Positions 51,115-59,569 of a DNA stretch of 64,000 bases are shown here, piece by piece. Position numbers and translations under genes: made by a program. Where the stretch lies: NCBI GenBank assembly GCA_964621905.1, contig CAZUNG010000010.1, positions 43,570 to 107,569 on the forward strand, in the 5' to 3' direction. A model generated the notes under the pieces. The model saw nothing but the letters and a program-made list of their open reading frames with translations. It was not told the origin of the DNA and made no database searches. Origin of the DNA: Ruminococcus_G sp964621905. GTDB taxonomy: Bacteria; Bacillota; Clostridia; Lachnospirales; Lachnospiraceae. Numbering within the stretch: the stretch's first letter is position 1; every line of letters begins with the position of its first letter.

Positions 51115-52430
51115 TGCTAAAGACTCTCAAAAATGCTTTTAAGGTACAAGACGTAAGGCGGAGGATCTTTTATGTGTTCCTGATGCTGGTAGTTGTGAGA
51201 CTTGGCACACAGGTACCAGTACCGGGTATGAACGGTGAATATTTTAAAGAGTGGTTCGCGAGTCAGACCGGAGACGCATTCAATTTTCTGGATGCGTTTA
51301 CGGGAGGATCGTTTTCTTCAATGTCAATTTTTGCATTGAATATCACTCCGTATATTACTTCATCCATTATTATGCAGCTTCTGACCATTGCCATCCCGAA
51401 GCTTGAGGAAATGCAGAAGGACGGCGAGATGGGCCGGAAGAAAATTACTGCTATCACGAGATACCTGACGGTAGGTCTGGCATTATTTGAATCTACCGCA
51501 ATGGCAATCGGATTCGGAAACAAGGGATTGATTCCGGATATGAACTTTGCAAAAGTCGTTGTTGCTGTTGTGGCACTGACGGCAGGATCTGCATTTCTTA
51601 TGTGGGTCGGGGAGCGGATCAATGAAAAAGGTGTCGGGAACGGTATTTCTGTTGTCCTGGCGATCAATATTATTTCCAGAATCCCAAGTGATATGGTGAA
51701 TCTGTATGAATCTTTCGTAAAGGGAAAATCCATTGCGAAAGCCGGATTGGCAGCGATCATCATAATTGCGATTATTCTGGCTGTTGTATTACTGGTTTTG
51801 ATTCTGAATGGAGCAATGAGGAAAATACCGGTTCAGTACTCAAAAAAAATGCAGGGCAGAAAAATGGTGGGCGGCCAGTCTTCTCATATTCCGCTCAAAG
51901 TAAATACATCCGGTGTTATCCCGATTATTTTTGCTTCCTCGATTATGTCGTTTCCGGGCATCATTGCCTCGTTTGTTGGAAAGACCGGGGGATCAGGAAT
52001 TGGCTCTAAAATACTTGCCGGATTAAACTCTGGAAACTGGTTTAATCCACATCAGCCGGTTTATTCGATCGGTCTGGTGGTTTATATCTTACTGGTTATA
52101 TTCTTTGCTTATTTCTATACATCTATCACTTTCAATCCGTTGGAAGTGGCGGATAATATGAAAAAGCAGGGTGGATTTGTACCAGGAATCCGTCCAGGAA
52201 AACCGACGGTTGACTACTTAAACCAGATTTTGAATTATGTAATTTTCATCGGAGCAGCAGGGCTTACGATCGTAGCTGTCATACCGTTCTTCTTTAACGG
52301 TGTGTTTGGCGCAAATGTTTCTTTCGGTGGAACATCGCTGATTATCGTTGTCAGTGTTATCCTGGAAACATTAAAGCAGATTGAATCTATGATGCTGGTA
52401 AGAAATTACAAAGGCTTTTTAAATGAGTAA
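51114..52430 (+). CDS. secY: Protein translocase subunit SecY
   Basis: A 438-residue integral membrane protein with ten hydrophobic segments forming the Sec channel. It shows the typical plug and pore regions and the cytoplasmic loop GIRPGKPTVDYLNQI. Location after rplO and before adk is canonical. It is coupled to rplO translation. Confidence 0.98.
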   Translation: MLKTLKNAFKVQDVRRRIFYVFLMLVVVRLGTQVPVPGMNGEYFKEWFASQTGDAFNFLDAFTGGSFSSMSIFALNITPYITSSIIMQLLTIAIPKLEEMQKDGEMGRKKITAITRYLTVGLALFESTAMAIGFGNKGLIPDMNFAKVVVAVVALTAGSAFLMWVGERINEKGVGNGISVVLAINIISRIPSDMVNLYESFVKGKSIAKAGLAAIIIIAIILAVVLLVLILNGAMRKIPVQYSKKMQGRKMVGGQSSHIPLKVNTSGVIPIIFASSIMSFPGIIASFVGKTGGSGIGSKILAGLNSGNWFNPHQPVYSIGLVVYILLVIFFAYFYTSITFNPLEVADNMKKQGGFVPGIRPGKPTVDYLNQILNYVIFIGAAGLTIVAVIPFFFNGVFGANVSFGGTSLIIVVSVILETLKQIESMMLVRNYKGFLNE

Positions 52431-52438
52431 TCAATAGG

Positions 52439-52465
52439 AGGTTGTGGCGTTTCACGCCGCAACCT
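52439..52465 (+). other. Stable hairpin between secY and adk
   Basis: AGGTTGTGGCG (52439-52449) pairs with CGCCGCAACCT (52455-52465) with one G-U pair and a five-base loop. There is no T-run after it, so it is more likely a processing or stability hairpin than a terminator. Confidence 0.6.
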
Positions 52466-52510
52466 TAACGTGTATCTGAAATTGACCATTTGAGAAAGGG
52501 AGAGATACTT

Positions 52511-53155
52511 ATGAAGATTATTATGTTAGGAGCACCAGGGGCAGGCAAGGGGACGCAGGCAAAGAAGATTGCTGCAAAATATCAGATTCCGCATATTTCT
52601 ACGGGGGATATTTTCCGTGCAAATATAAAAAAAGGAACAGAGCTTGGAAATAAGGCGAAGACATACATGGAGCAGGGACTGCTGGTTCCGGATGAGCTGG
52701 TGTGTGATCTTGTAGTCGACCGTGTGAGACAGGAAGACTGTACAAACGGTTATGTTTTGGATGGTTTTCCGAGGACGATCCCTCAGGCGGAAAGCCTTCA
52801 GAGCGCCTTGAAAGCTTTGGGAGAGAGCATTGACTATGCGATCAATATTGAAGTGCCGGATGAGAATATCATAAGCCGTATGGGCGGAAGAAGAGCATGC
52901 CCGGCGTGCGGTGCAACTTATCACAAAGAGAATATACCGCCGAAGATCGCAGGAATCTGTGATGTGTGCGGAGCGAAACTGATACTCAGAGATGACGACA
53001 AGCCAGAGACTGTAAAAAAGCGTCTGGACGTCTATCATGAGCAGACACAGCCGCTGATTGAATTCTATACGGCTGGAAACGTCTTGGTAGAAGTGGATGG
53101 CACACAGCCGATGGAGACTGTGTTTGAGGCTATCTGCAAAATTTTGGGAGCATAA
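52511..53155 (+). CDS. adk: Adenylate kinase
   Basis: The 214-residue enzyme interconverts AMP, ADP and ATP. The P-loop GAPGAGKGTQ is at residues 7-16. The lid carries a four-cysteine zinc site (CPACG and CDVCG). ATG 52511 follows GGGAGAG. Its stop lies one base before the map start. Confidence 0.98.
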   Translation: MKIIMLGAPGAGKGTQAKKIAAKYQIPHISTGDIFRANIKKGTELGNKAKTYMEQGLLVPDELVCDLVVDRVRQEDCTNGYVLDGFPRTIPQAESLQSALKALGESIDYAINIEVPDENIISRMGGRRACPACGATYHKENIPPKIAGICDVCGAKLILRDDDKPETVKKRLDVYHEQTQPLIEFYTAGNVLVEVDGTQPMETVFEAICKILGA

Positions 53156-53156
53156 T

Positions 53157-53918
53157 ATGTCGGTTACAATTAAATCTTCAAAAGAAATTGAACTGATGAG
53201 GGAAGCCGGCCGTTTGCTGGAGCTGGTTCATGATGAACTGGCGAAGGCTATTCGGCCGGGTATTTCAACATGGGATATTGACCACCTTGGAGAAGAGCTC
53301 ATCCGCAGTTATGGTTGTGTTCCGAACTTTTTAAATTATAATGGATTTCCGGCTTCAATCTGTGTTTCAGTAAATGATGAAGTGGTGCATGGAATTCCAA
53401 GAAAAGACAGAATCCTTCAGGAGGGAGATATTGTGAGTCTGGATGCCGGTCTGATCTATCAGGGCTACCACTCTGACGCTGCGCGTACACATGCAGTCGG
53501 TGAGATCAGTGACAGGGCAAGACAGCTGGTGGATGTCACCAGGCAAAGCTTTTTTGAGGGAATAAAATACGCAAAGGCAGGCCATCATTTAAATGAAATA
53601 TCTACAGCGATCGGTTCGTATGCGGAGAGTTTCGGATATGGTGTGGTAACGGATCTGGTAGGCCATGGCATTGGCAGCAGCCTACACGAGGATCCACAGA
53701 TACCTAACTTTGCACAAAAACGCAGAGGACTTCGACTGCAGCCGGGAATGACCCTGGCAATTGAGCCCATGATCAATATGGGGCGCGCGGATGTCTGCTG
53801 GCTGGATGATGACTGGACCGTCGTGGCGGAAGATGGCTCACTGTCGGCACACTATGAAAATACAGTGCTGATTACTGATGGAGAGCCGGAGCTGCTGACG
53901 CTGACAAAAAAGGTGTGA
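53157..53918 (+). CDS. map: Methionine aminopeptidase, type I
   Basis: A 253-residue metallopeptidase that removes the initiator Met. Metal ligands lie in LDAGLIYQGYHSDAART (two Asp), GHGIG (His), EPMI (Glu) and the C-terminal ENTVLIT (Glu). ATG 53157 directly follows adk. Confidence 0.97.
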   Translation: MSVTIKSSKEIELMREAGRLLELVHDELAKAIRPGISTWDIDHLGEELIRSYGCVPNFLNYNGFPASICVSVNDEVVHGIPRKDRILQEGDIVSLDAGLIYQGYHSDAARTHAVGEISDRARQLVDVTRQSFFEGIKYAKAGHHLNEISTAIGSYAESFGYGVVTDLVGHGIGSSLHEDPQIPNFAQKRRGLRLQPGMTLAIEPMINMGRADVCWLDDDWTVVAEDGSLSAHYENTVLITDGEPELLTLTKKV

Positions 53919-53922
53919 TGTG

Positions 53923-54192
53923 ATGCGGGAATTTCAAAGAGGTATGTTCGCCAGATCGCTGGCCGGACATGACAAAGGCAGATTATATATCATATTAGAC
54001 ACCGATGGGGAATATGTATATCTGGCGGACGGAAAAAACCGTCTGCCGGATGCACCAAAGAAAAAGAGAAGATGTCATGTTCAGGTAGATTATCATATTT
54101 CAGCATTCATACAGGACAGACTAAATTCCTGCGGGAGACTGCGGGATGAGGATATCAAAAGGGCCATTAAATTAAAGGAAGCAAAAAGCTAG
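53923..54192 (+). CDS. KOW-domain RNA-binding protein
   Basis: The 89-residue basic protein begins with a KOW-like motif (RGMFARSLAGHDKGRLYIILDTDGEYVYLADG) similar to L14e/L27e proteins of clostridial spc operons. Its exact role is unknown. ATG 53923 is close behind the map stop. GTG 53920 is an alternative. Confidence 0.85.
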   Translation: MREFQRGMFARSLAGHDKGRLYIILDTDGEYVYLADGKNRLPDAPKKKRRCHVQVDYHISAFIQDRLNSCGRLRDEDIKRAIKLKEAKS

Positions 54193-54202
54193 GAGGTAAG
54201 GA

Positions 54203-54421
54203 ATGTCAAAGGCTGATGTTATTGAAGTAGAAGGTACGGTACTGGAAAAGCTGCCAAATGCCATGTTTAAAGTTGAATTGGAAAATAAGCATGTGGTTCT
54301 GGCACATATCAGCGGCAAACTGCGTATGAATTTCATTCGTATTCTGCCAGGTGACAAAGTAACGATTGAACTGTCACCATATGATCTGACAAAAGGCAGA
54401 ATCATATGGAGAGATAAATAG
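54203..54421 (+). CDS. infA: Translation initiation factor IF-1
   Basis: A 72-residue OB-fold protein (SKADVIEVEGTVLEKLPNAMFKVELENKH) that blocks the A site during initiation. AGGAGG precedes the ATG. A terminator follows at 54435. Confidence 0.98.
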   Translation: MSKADVIEVEGTVLEKLPNAMFKVELENKHVVLAHISGKLRMNFIRILPGDKVTIELSPYDLTKGRIIWRDK

Positions 54422-54434
54422 GAACAAAACAAAG

Positions 54435-54470
54435 AAGTGATACTTTACTGCTGTAAGGTGTCACTTTTTT
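54435..54470 (+). terminator. Rho-independent terminator after infA
   Basis: AAGTGATAC (54435-54443) pairs with GTGTCACTT (54458-54466) with one wobble, and the T-run continues to 54470. It divides the ribosomal cluster before the cation transporter gene. Confidence 0.85.
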
Positions 54471-54485
54471 AAGAAAAGGGACAAT

Positions 54486-55670
54486 ATGGATTTTTTAGTT
54501 AAAAAGTTTGTGAAAAATAGTGACAGAATACAGGATGCAAAAGTCAGGACTTCCTATGGTATCCTCGTGAGTATTGTAGGAATCTTGTGTAATATTGTAT
54601 TGTTTGCCGTAAAACTTGGAGTCGGCATTTTCATGCACAGTATCGCGGTTATGGCAGATGCGTTTAATAACCTTTCGGACGCCGCCTCCTCAGTGATCAG
54701 CTTCGTGGGTGTGAAAATGGCCAGCAAACCGGCAGACGATGAACATCCGTTTGGTCATGGGCGCATGGAATACATTGCAGCTTTTATAGTTGCCTTTCTG
54801 GTGATACAGGTTGGTTTCTCTTTTTTTAAAAGCAGTATCGGAAAACTTAAGAATCCGGAAGATATCACTTTTGAACTGATACCATTTATTATTCTGATAC
54901 TTTCCGTGGGTGTGAAATTCTGGATGGCACATTTTAACCGAAAGCTGGGGAAACGGATAGATTCCAAGGTGATGCTGGCGACCGCCGCAGACTCTATGGG
55001 GGATGTCATCACAACATCAGCGACGATCATCTCCATACTGATCTGCGCATTTGCAGGAGTCAATATCGATGCTGCTGCGGGACTTGTGGTTTCACTGGTA
55101 GTCATGTGGTCGGGGATCTCTATCGTAAAGGACACACTGGAACCCTTAATCGGCGAGGCGGTAGACCCCAAATTGTATCAGGATATCACCGAGCTTGTTG
55201 AGAGCTATGACGGCATCGTCGGGACGCATGACCTGATCGTACACAATTACGGTCCCAGTAAGAGTATGGCTACTATTCATGCGGAAGTGCCCCGGGATGT
55301 GGACATTGAAGTATCACATGAGATCATCGACAGGATAGAACGGGACGCAGCAAAAAAACTCGGTATTTTTCTGGTCATTCATATGGACCCGCTGGAAGTC
55401 GAAGATGAAGAAATTCTGGCTGTGAAGGGAGAAGTGGAAGAAATTCTCTGGCTGATCGATGAATCTTTAAGTTTTCATGACTTTCGGATGGTTCACGGAA
55501 AAGATCAGATTAACCTGATCTTTGATGTGGTTGTTCCACACAGCTATTCGCAGGAGAACCGTGACAGACTGATGCATAAAATCATGGCAGCTATGCAGAA
55601 AAAGGATCAGAGATATCAATGTGTGATCACAATGGACCAGAGTTTTGTCGCGGATGGAAAAATAGAGTAA
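54486..55670 (+). CDS. Cation diffusion facilitator (CDF) transporter
   Basis: A 394-residue CDF antiporter with six membrane segments, metal-site motifs in helices II and V (ADAFNNLSDAASS, and later ADSMGDV) and a cytoplasmic tail domain. It exports Zn, Mn, Fe or Co from the cell. An HPFGHGRMEY loop segment is typical. It is not a ribosomal gene and lies between infA and rpmJ, bounded by a terminator upstream and a new promoter downstream. Confidence 0.93.
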   Translation: MDFLVKKFVKNSDRIQDAKVRTSYGILVSIVGILCNIVLFAVKLGVGIFMHSIAVMADAFNNLSDAASSVISFVGVKMASKPADDEHPFGHGRMEYIAAFIVAFLVIQVGFSFFKSSIGKLKNPEDITFELIPFIILILSVGVKFWMAHFNRKLGKRIDSKVMLATAADSMGDVITTSATIISILICAFAGVNIDAAAGLVVSLVVMWSGISIVKDTLEPLIGEAVDPKLYQDITELVESYDGIVGTHDLIVHNYGPSKSMATIHAEVPRDVDIEVSHEIIDRIERDAAKKLGIFLVIHMDPLEVEDEEILAVKGEVEEILWLIDESLSFHDFRMVHGKDQINLIFDVVVPHSYSQENRDRLMHKIMAAMQKKDQRYQCVITMDQSFVADGKIE

Positions 55671-55697
55671 AAAAAGTACAAAACCCCCAAAAACTGC

Positions 55698-55726
55698 TTG
55701 CATTAAATGGCGTACAGTGTTATACT
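55698..55726 (+). promoter_or_regulatory. Promoter of the rpmJ-rpsM-rpoA unit
   Basis: TTGCAT (55698-55703), 17 bases, TATACT (55721-55726), near consensus and like the rpsJ promoter. It lets the alpha-operon part be expressed independently of the interrupting CDF gene. Confidence 0.8.
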
Positions 55727-55796
55727 ATAAAACGAACTTTTGTGCACGGTAAGTCCGTGCTCACTGTAGAAACACAGAGAGGAAAGGAGGATTCCA

Positions 55797-55910
55797 ATGA
55801 AAGTAAGATCATCTGTTAAGCCTATTTGTGAAAAATGTAAAATCATCAAAAGAAAAGGCAGTATCAGAGTAATCTGTGAGAATCCAAAACACAAACAGAG
55901 ACAAGGATGA
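55797..55910 (+). CDS. rpmJ: 50S ribosomal protein L36
   Basis: A 37-residue L36 (MKVRSSVKPICEKCKIIKRKG) with a three-Cys/one-His zinc-type site (CEKC, then CENPKH). AAAGGAGG lies 7 bases upstream. Confidence 0.96.
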   Translation: MKVRSSVKPICEKCKIIKRKGSIRVICENPKHKQRQG

Positions 55911-56305
55911 TTCACTTAGTACGTACAAGCGCAAGCGCAGTACGAACTTAGAGAATCACCTGTTCGAATTACGAAGTGATTCGAACCTCAGATGCAAGTG
56001 TAGTGAATTTAGACGTACATTTGCACTTTTAACGTGCGGCTGCAGCTTTGAACCACCCGGAAGTGTTGTTCAAGCTGTTACAAATATTATTGTGAGAGTA
56101 TCACGTATAATATTGCTTAATACCGGTGCCGCCGTCGGTTCCGGAAAGGTCATGCCTTTAGCAGCATGGCTGGATGCTTGCATACCGGCATCCCAGTTAG
56201 GAAAATATTAACGAGGATTCATGGGGTTGCGCACACATTTCAGGCCTGTCATGCAGGAGCTGCGCAGATTTTATGGATCGGAAACAGAAAATGGAGGAAT
56301 AATAC
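55911..56305 (+). repeat. Gap 5 (rpmJ-rpsM): hairpin repeat plus structured leader
   Basis: The 395-base gap begins with a CACTTAGT...GAACTTAGAG unit (stem GATTC 55909-55913 with GAATC 55953-55957) and a perfect 8-bp stem GTTCGAAT/ATTCGAAC (55962-55986). The rest holds a 10-bp hairpin (56043-56053 with 56070-56079) and a CCGG-rich region. The latter part may be an r-protein leader for the alpha operon. A TATAAT at 56106-56111 lacks a good -35. Confidence 0.65.
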
Positions 56306-56674
56306 ATGGCTCGTATAGCTGGTGTAGACTTACCAAGAGACAAACGTGTGGAAATCGGATTAACTTATATTTATGGAATCGGCAGAACAAGTGCTGACCG
56401 CATCCTCAAAGAAGCAAATGTGAATCCGGATACTCGAGTAAGAGATTTGACTGACGAAGAAGTAAAAAGAATCAGCGTAGTAATCGAAGAGACACAGACG
56501 GTGGAAGGTGATCTGAGAAGAGAGATCGCACTGAACATCAAACGTCTGCAGGAAATCGGATGCTACAGAGGAATTCGTCATAGAAAAGGACTTCCTGTTC
56601 GTGGGCAGAAGACAAAGACAAACGCAAGAACACGTAAAGGTCCGAAGAGAACTGTTGCAAATAAGAAAAAATAA
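56306..56674 (+). CDS. rpsM: 30S ribosomal protein S13
   Basis: A 122-residue S13 (ARIAGVDLPRDKRVEIGLTYIYGIGR, C-terminal TNARTRKGPKR) contacting the P-site tRNA. ATGGAGGAATAATAC lies upstream of the start. Confidence 0.98.
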   Translation: MARIAGVDLPRDKRVEIGLTYIYGIGRTSADRILKEANVNPDTRVRDLTDEEVKRISVVIEETQTVEGDLRREIALNIKRLQEIGCYRGIRHRKGLPVRGQKTKTNARTRKGPKRTVANKKK

Positions 56675-56831
56675 AAGCAGAGTACTTAGCGAAAGCAGGC
56701 TGATAAGCGCAGCTTGAGATTAGTACGAACTTTGCTCGAAGAAACTTCATGAGAGCGAGCCGCAGGCGAAGGTCGAATTTAGTGAAGCGGGCTTCCAATA
56801 ATTAAGAGAAAGTGTAGGTTAGTTTTTTATT
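56675..56831 (+). repeat. Intercistronic hairpin unit, gap 6 (rpsM-rpsK)
   Basis: This 157-base gap has an arm GTACTTAG (56682-56689) that pairs with ATTAGTAC (to 56726) around a Gly/Cys-neutral loop, then a GCTC...GAGC stem near 56734-56754. GAATTTAGTG and GCGAAGG elements recall the other gaps. Confidence 0.6.
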
Positions 56832-57224
56832 ATGGCTAAAGTGACAAAGAAAACGACGAAACGTCGTGTTAAGAAAAACGTTGAACGCGGACAGGCACAC
56901 ATTCAGTCATCTTTCAATAACACAATCGTTACGCTGACTGATACTGAAGGAAATGCTCTTTCATGGGCAAGTGCCGGTGGTCTGGGATTTAGAGGTTCAA
57001 GAAAATCTACTCCTTATGCAGCTCAGATGGCAGCAGAAACTGCTACAAAGGCAGCACTGGTACATGGTTTAAAAACAGTTGACGTATTTGTGAAAGGTCC
57101 TGGTTCGGGAAGAGAAGCTGCAATCCGTGCACTCTCAGCAAGTGGACTGGAAGTAACCAGCATCAAAGACGTAACTCCGGTACCGCATAACGGATGCCGC
57201 CCACCAAAACGTAGAAGAGTTTAA
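56832..57224 (+). CDS. rpsK: 30S ribosomal protein S11
   Basis: A 130-residue S11 (VERGQAHIQSSFNNTIVTLTD and PVPHNGCRPPKRRRV at the end). No strong ribosome binding site is seen directly upstream of the ATG, which is unusual for this cluster. Confidence 0.97.
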   Translation: MAKVTKKTTKRRVKKNVERGQAHIQSSFNNTIVTLTDTEGNALSWASAGGLGFRGSRKSTPYAAQMAAETATKAALVHGLKTVDVFVKGPGSGREAAIRALSASGLEVTSIKDVTPVPHNGCRPPKRRRV

Positions 57225-57242
57225 TCAGGAGGTCTAAGTAAT

Positions 57243-57836
57243 ATGGCAGTAAATAGAGTACCCGTACTGAAAAGATGCAGATCCCTCGGACTGGATCCTG
57301 TATATCTTGGAATCGATAAAAAATCAACGAGACAGTTAAGAAGATCAAACCGTAAGATGTCTGAATACGGTACACAGTTAAGAGAAAAACAGAAAGCAAA
57401 ATTCATCTACGGCGTTCTGGAAAAACCTTTTAGAAATTACTATAAGAAAGCTGATCAGATGCCGGGCATGACAGGTTCCAACCTGATGATTATGCTGGAA
57501 ACACGTCTTGACAATGTCATCTTCAGACTTGGTTTTGCAAGAACGAGAAGAGAAGCAAGACAGATTGTTGACCATAAACATGTATTGGTTAATGGAAAAC
57601 AGGTAAATATTCCGTCTTATCTCGTAAAAGCCGGTGATACGATTGAAATCAAAGAAAAATGTAAAGGATCCCAGAGATACAAAGACGTTCTGGAAGTTAC
57701 AGGCGGCAGACTGGTTCCGGAATGGCTGGATGTAAATCAGGAAACATTGACTGGTACAGTAAAAGAATTACCTGCAAGAGAAGCCATTGATGTTCCGGTT
57801 AACGAGATGCTTATCGTCGAGCTGTATTCCAAATAA
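57243..57836 (+). CDS. rpsD: 30S ribosomal protein S4
   Basis: A 197-residue S4 with the S4 RNA-binding domain (ARTRREARQIVDHKHVLVNGKQVNIPSYLV). The N-terminus is of the zinc-free type. It is an assembly protein that in other species represses its operon. Confidence 0.97.
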   Translation: MAVNRVPVLKRCRSLGLDPVYLGIDKKSTRQLRRSNRKMSEYGTQLREKQKAKFIYGVLEKPFRNYYKKADQMPGMTGSNLMIMLETRLDNVIFRLGFARTRREARQIVDHKHVLVNGKQVNIPSYLVKAGDTIEIKEKCKGSQRYKDVLEVTGGRLVPEWLDVNQETLTGTVKELPAREAIDVPVNEMLIVELYSK

Positions 57837-57904
57837 TACGATCGGATAAACATTTTTAAAAAGATACCCTCAATCAAAATATTAACCCAGAAGGAGGGCT
57901 TGCA

Positions 57905-58864
57905 GTGTTTGATTTTAATAAACCGAAAATCGAGATTACTGAGATTTCAGACGATAAAAAATATGGTAAATTTGTTGTTGAGCCGCTTGAGAGAGGCTAT
58001 GGTACGACACTGGGCAATTCCCTGAGAAGAATTATGCTTTCTTCTCTTCCGGGAGCTGCTGTCAGCCAGGTGAAAATCGAAGGCGTTCTGCATGAATTCA
58101 GTTCCATTCCGGGCGTTAAAGAAGATGTAACGGAAATTATCATGAACCTTAAGAGTCTTGCGATTAAAAATTCCAGTGAGACAAATGAGGCTAAGATTGC
58201 GTACATCGAATTTGAAGGGGAAGGCGTTGTCCATGCATCTGATATTCAGGCGGATCAGGATATTGAGATTCTCAATCCAGATCTTGCGATCGCAACTCTG
58301 AACGGCGGTGCAGACAGCAAGCTGTATATGGAGCTTACCATTACCAAAGGCCGCGGCTATGTCAGCGCGGACAAAGGAAAAAGCGAGGACATGCCAATCG
58401 GCGTTATCGCAATAGATTCTATCTATACTCCGGTAGAACGTGTAAACCTGACTGTGGAAAATACACGTGTTGGTCAGATTACCGACTACGATAAGCTGAC
58501 CCTTGATGTCTTCACGAAGGGCACGCTTGCACCGGATGAGGCTGTCAGCCTGGCAGCAAAAGTATTGAGTGAGCATCTGAAGCTGTTCATTGATCTTTCT
58601 GAAAACGCAAAGACCGCTGAGGTCATGATTGAGAAAGAAGATCATGAGAAAGAAAAAGTTCTGGAAATGAACATCGACGAGCTTGAACTGTCTGTTCGTT
58701 CCTATAATTGTCTGAAGAGAGCCGGCATCAATACGGTAGAAGAATTATGCAACAGAACTTCAGAAGATATGATGAAAGTCCGTAATCTGGGACGAAAATC
58801 TCTGGAAGAAGTGTTGGCTAAGTTGAAGGAGCTGGGATTACAGCTCAATCCTGGTGAAGAATGA
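57905..58864 (+). CDS. rpoA: RNA polymerase alpha subunit
   Basis: The 319-residue subunit has the N-terminal dimerisation domain (EPLERGYGTTLGNSLRRIMLSSLPG) and the C-terminal DNA/activator-binding domain (SVRSYNCLKRAGINTVEELCNRT). The start is GTG 57905 behind AAGGAGG. Confidence 0.98.
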   Translation: MFDFNKPKIEITEISDDKKYGKFVVEPLERGYGTTLGNSLRRIMLSSLPGAAVSQVKIEGVLHEFSSIPGVKEDVTEIIMNLKSLAIKNSSETNEAKIAYIEFEGEGVVHASDIQADQDIEILNPDLAIATLNGGADSKLYMELTITKGRGYVSADKGKSEDMPIGVIAIDSIYTPVERVNLTVENTRVGQITDYDKLTLDVFTKGTLAPDEAVSLAAKVLSEHLKLFIDLSENAKTAEVMIEKEDHEKEKVLEMNIDELELSVRSYNCLKRAGINTVEELCNRTSEDMMKVRNLGRKSLEEVLAKLKELGLQLNPGEE

Positions 58865-58951
58865 CTTAGAGAATATTTGTAGATTACAGCCGTATATCAG
58901 TAAGACCGAAGAAGCATGATATAGGGTTCCACAAATGGAGGAAATAATACA

Positions 58952-59488
58952 ATGGCAAAATATAGAAAGCTTGGAAGAACATCCAGCCAAAGAAAAGCGC
59001 TGCTCAGAAACCAGGTAACAAACCTGCTTTATAATGGGAAAATTGTTACAACTGAGACAAAAGCAAAAGAAGTTCGTAAAATTGCGGAAGGTCTGATCGC
59101 GCTTGCTGTAAAAGAGAGAGATAATTTCGAGACAGTTACCGTGACCGCTAAAGTTGCACGTAAAGATGCTGACGGCAAACGAGTAAAAGAAGTGGTTGAC
59201 GGCAAAAAAGTGACTGTTTATGATGAAGTACAAAAAGAGATCAAGAAAGATGCTCCATCCAGACTTCATGCAAGAAGACAGATGCTGAAGGTTTTCTATC
59301 CTGTAAAATCTGTTCCGACGGACAATGCAGGAAAGAAGAAAAATACGAAAGAAGTAGACATGGTTGAGAAGATGTTTACAGAAATCGCACCGAAATATGC
59401 AGGCCGTAATGGTGGTTACACAAGAATCATCAAGATCGGACAGCGTAAAGGTGATGCAGCAATGGAAGTGCTGTTGGAGCTCGTATAA
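58952..59488 (+). CDS. rplQ: 50S ribosomal protein L17, with internal insertion
   Basis: L17 of 178 residues, longer than the usual 115-130. The N-terminal (YRKLGRTSSQRKALLRN) and C-terminal parts match normal L17. About 45 extra residues, rich in Lys and Val, lie between ALAV (residue ~52) and LHARRQ (residue ~108). It is the last gene of the alpha operon. Confidence 0.96.
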   Translation: MAKYRKLGRTSSQRKALLRNQVTNLLYNGKIVTTETKAKEVRKIAEGLIALAVKERDNFETVTVTAKVARKDADGKRVKEVVDGKKVTVYDEVQKEIKKDAPSRLHARRQMLKVFYPVKSVPTDNAGKKKNTKEVDMVEKMFTEIAPKYAGRNGGYTRIIKIGQRKGDAAMEVLLELV

Positions 59489-59493
59489 AGAAT

Positions 59494-59527
59494 AAAAGCC
59501 GCAGGTCATACTGACCTGCGGCTTTTG
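59494..59527 (+). terminator. Rho-independent terminator of the ribosomal cluster
   Basis: GCCGCAGGTCA (59498-59508) pairs perfectly with TGACCTGCGGC (59512-59522) and is followed by TTTTG. Flanking A and T runs extend the stem. It ends the alpha operon. Confidence 0.93.
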
Positions 59528-59569
59528 TGACGAGAGAATATTATCTCTGTCAAATCTGTAAAATCTTTG

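Noticed and set aside
55876..56211. 111-residue ORF between rpmJ and rpsM
   Set aside because: It overlaps rpmJ in another frame, has no ribosome binding site at its start and runs through hairpin repeats. The composition does not look like a protein family.
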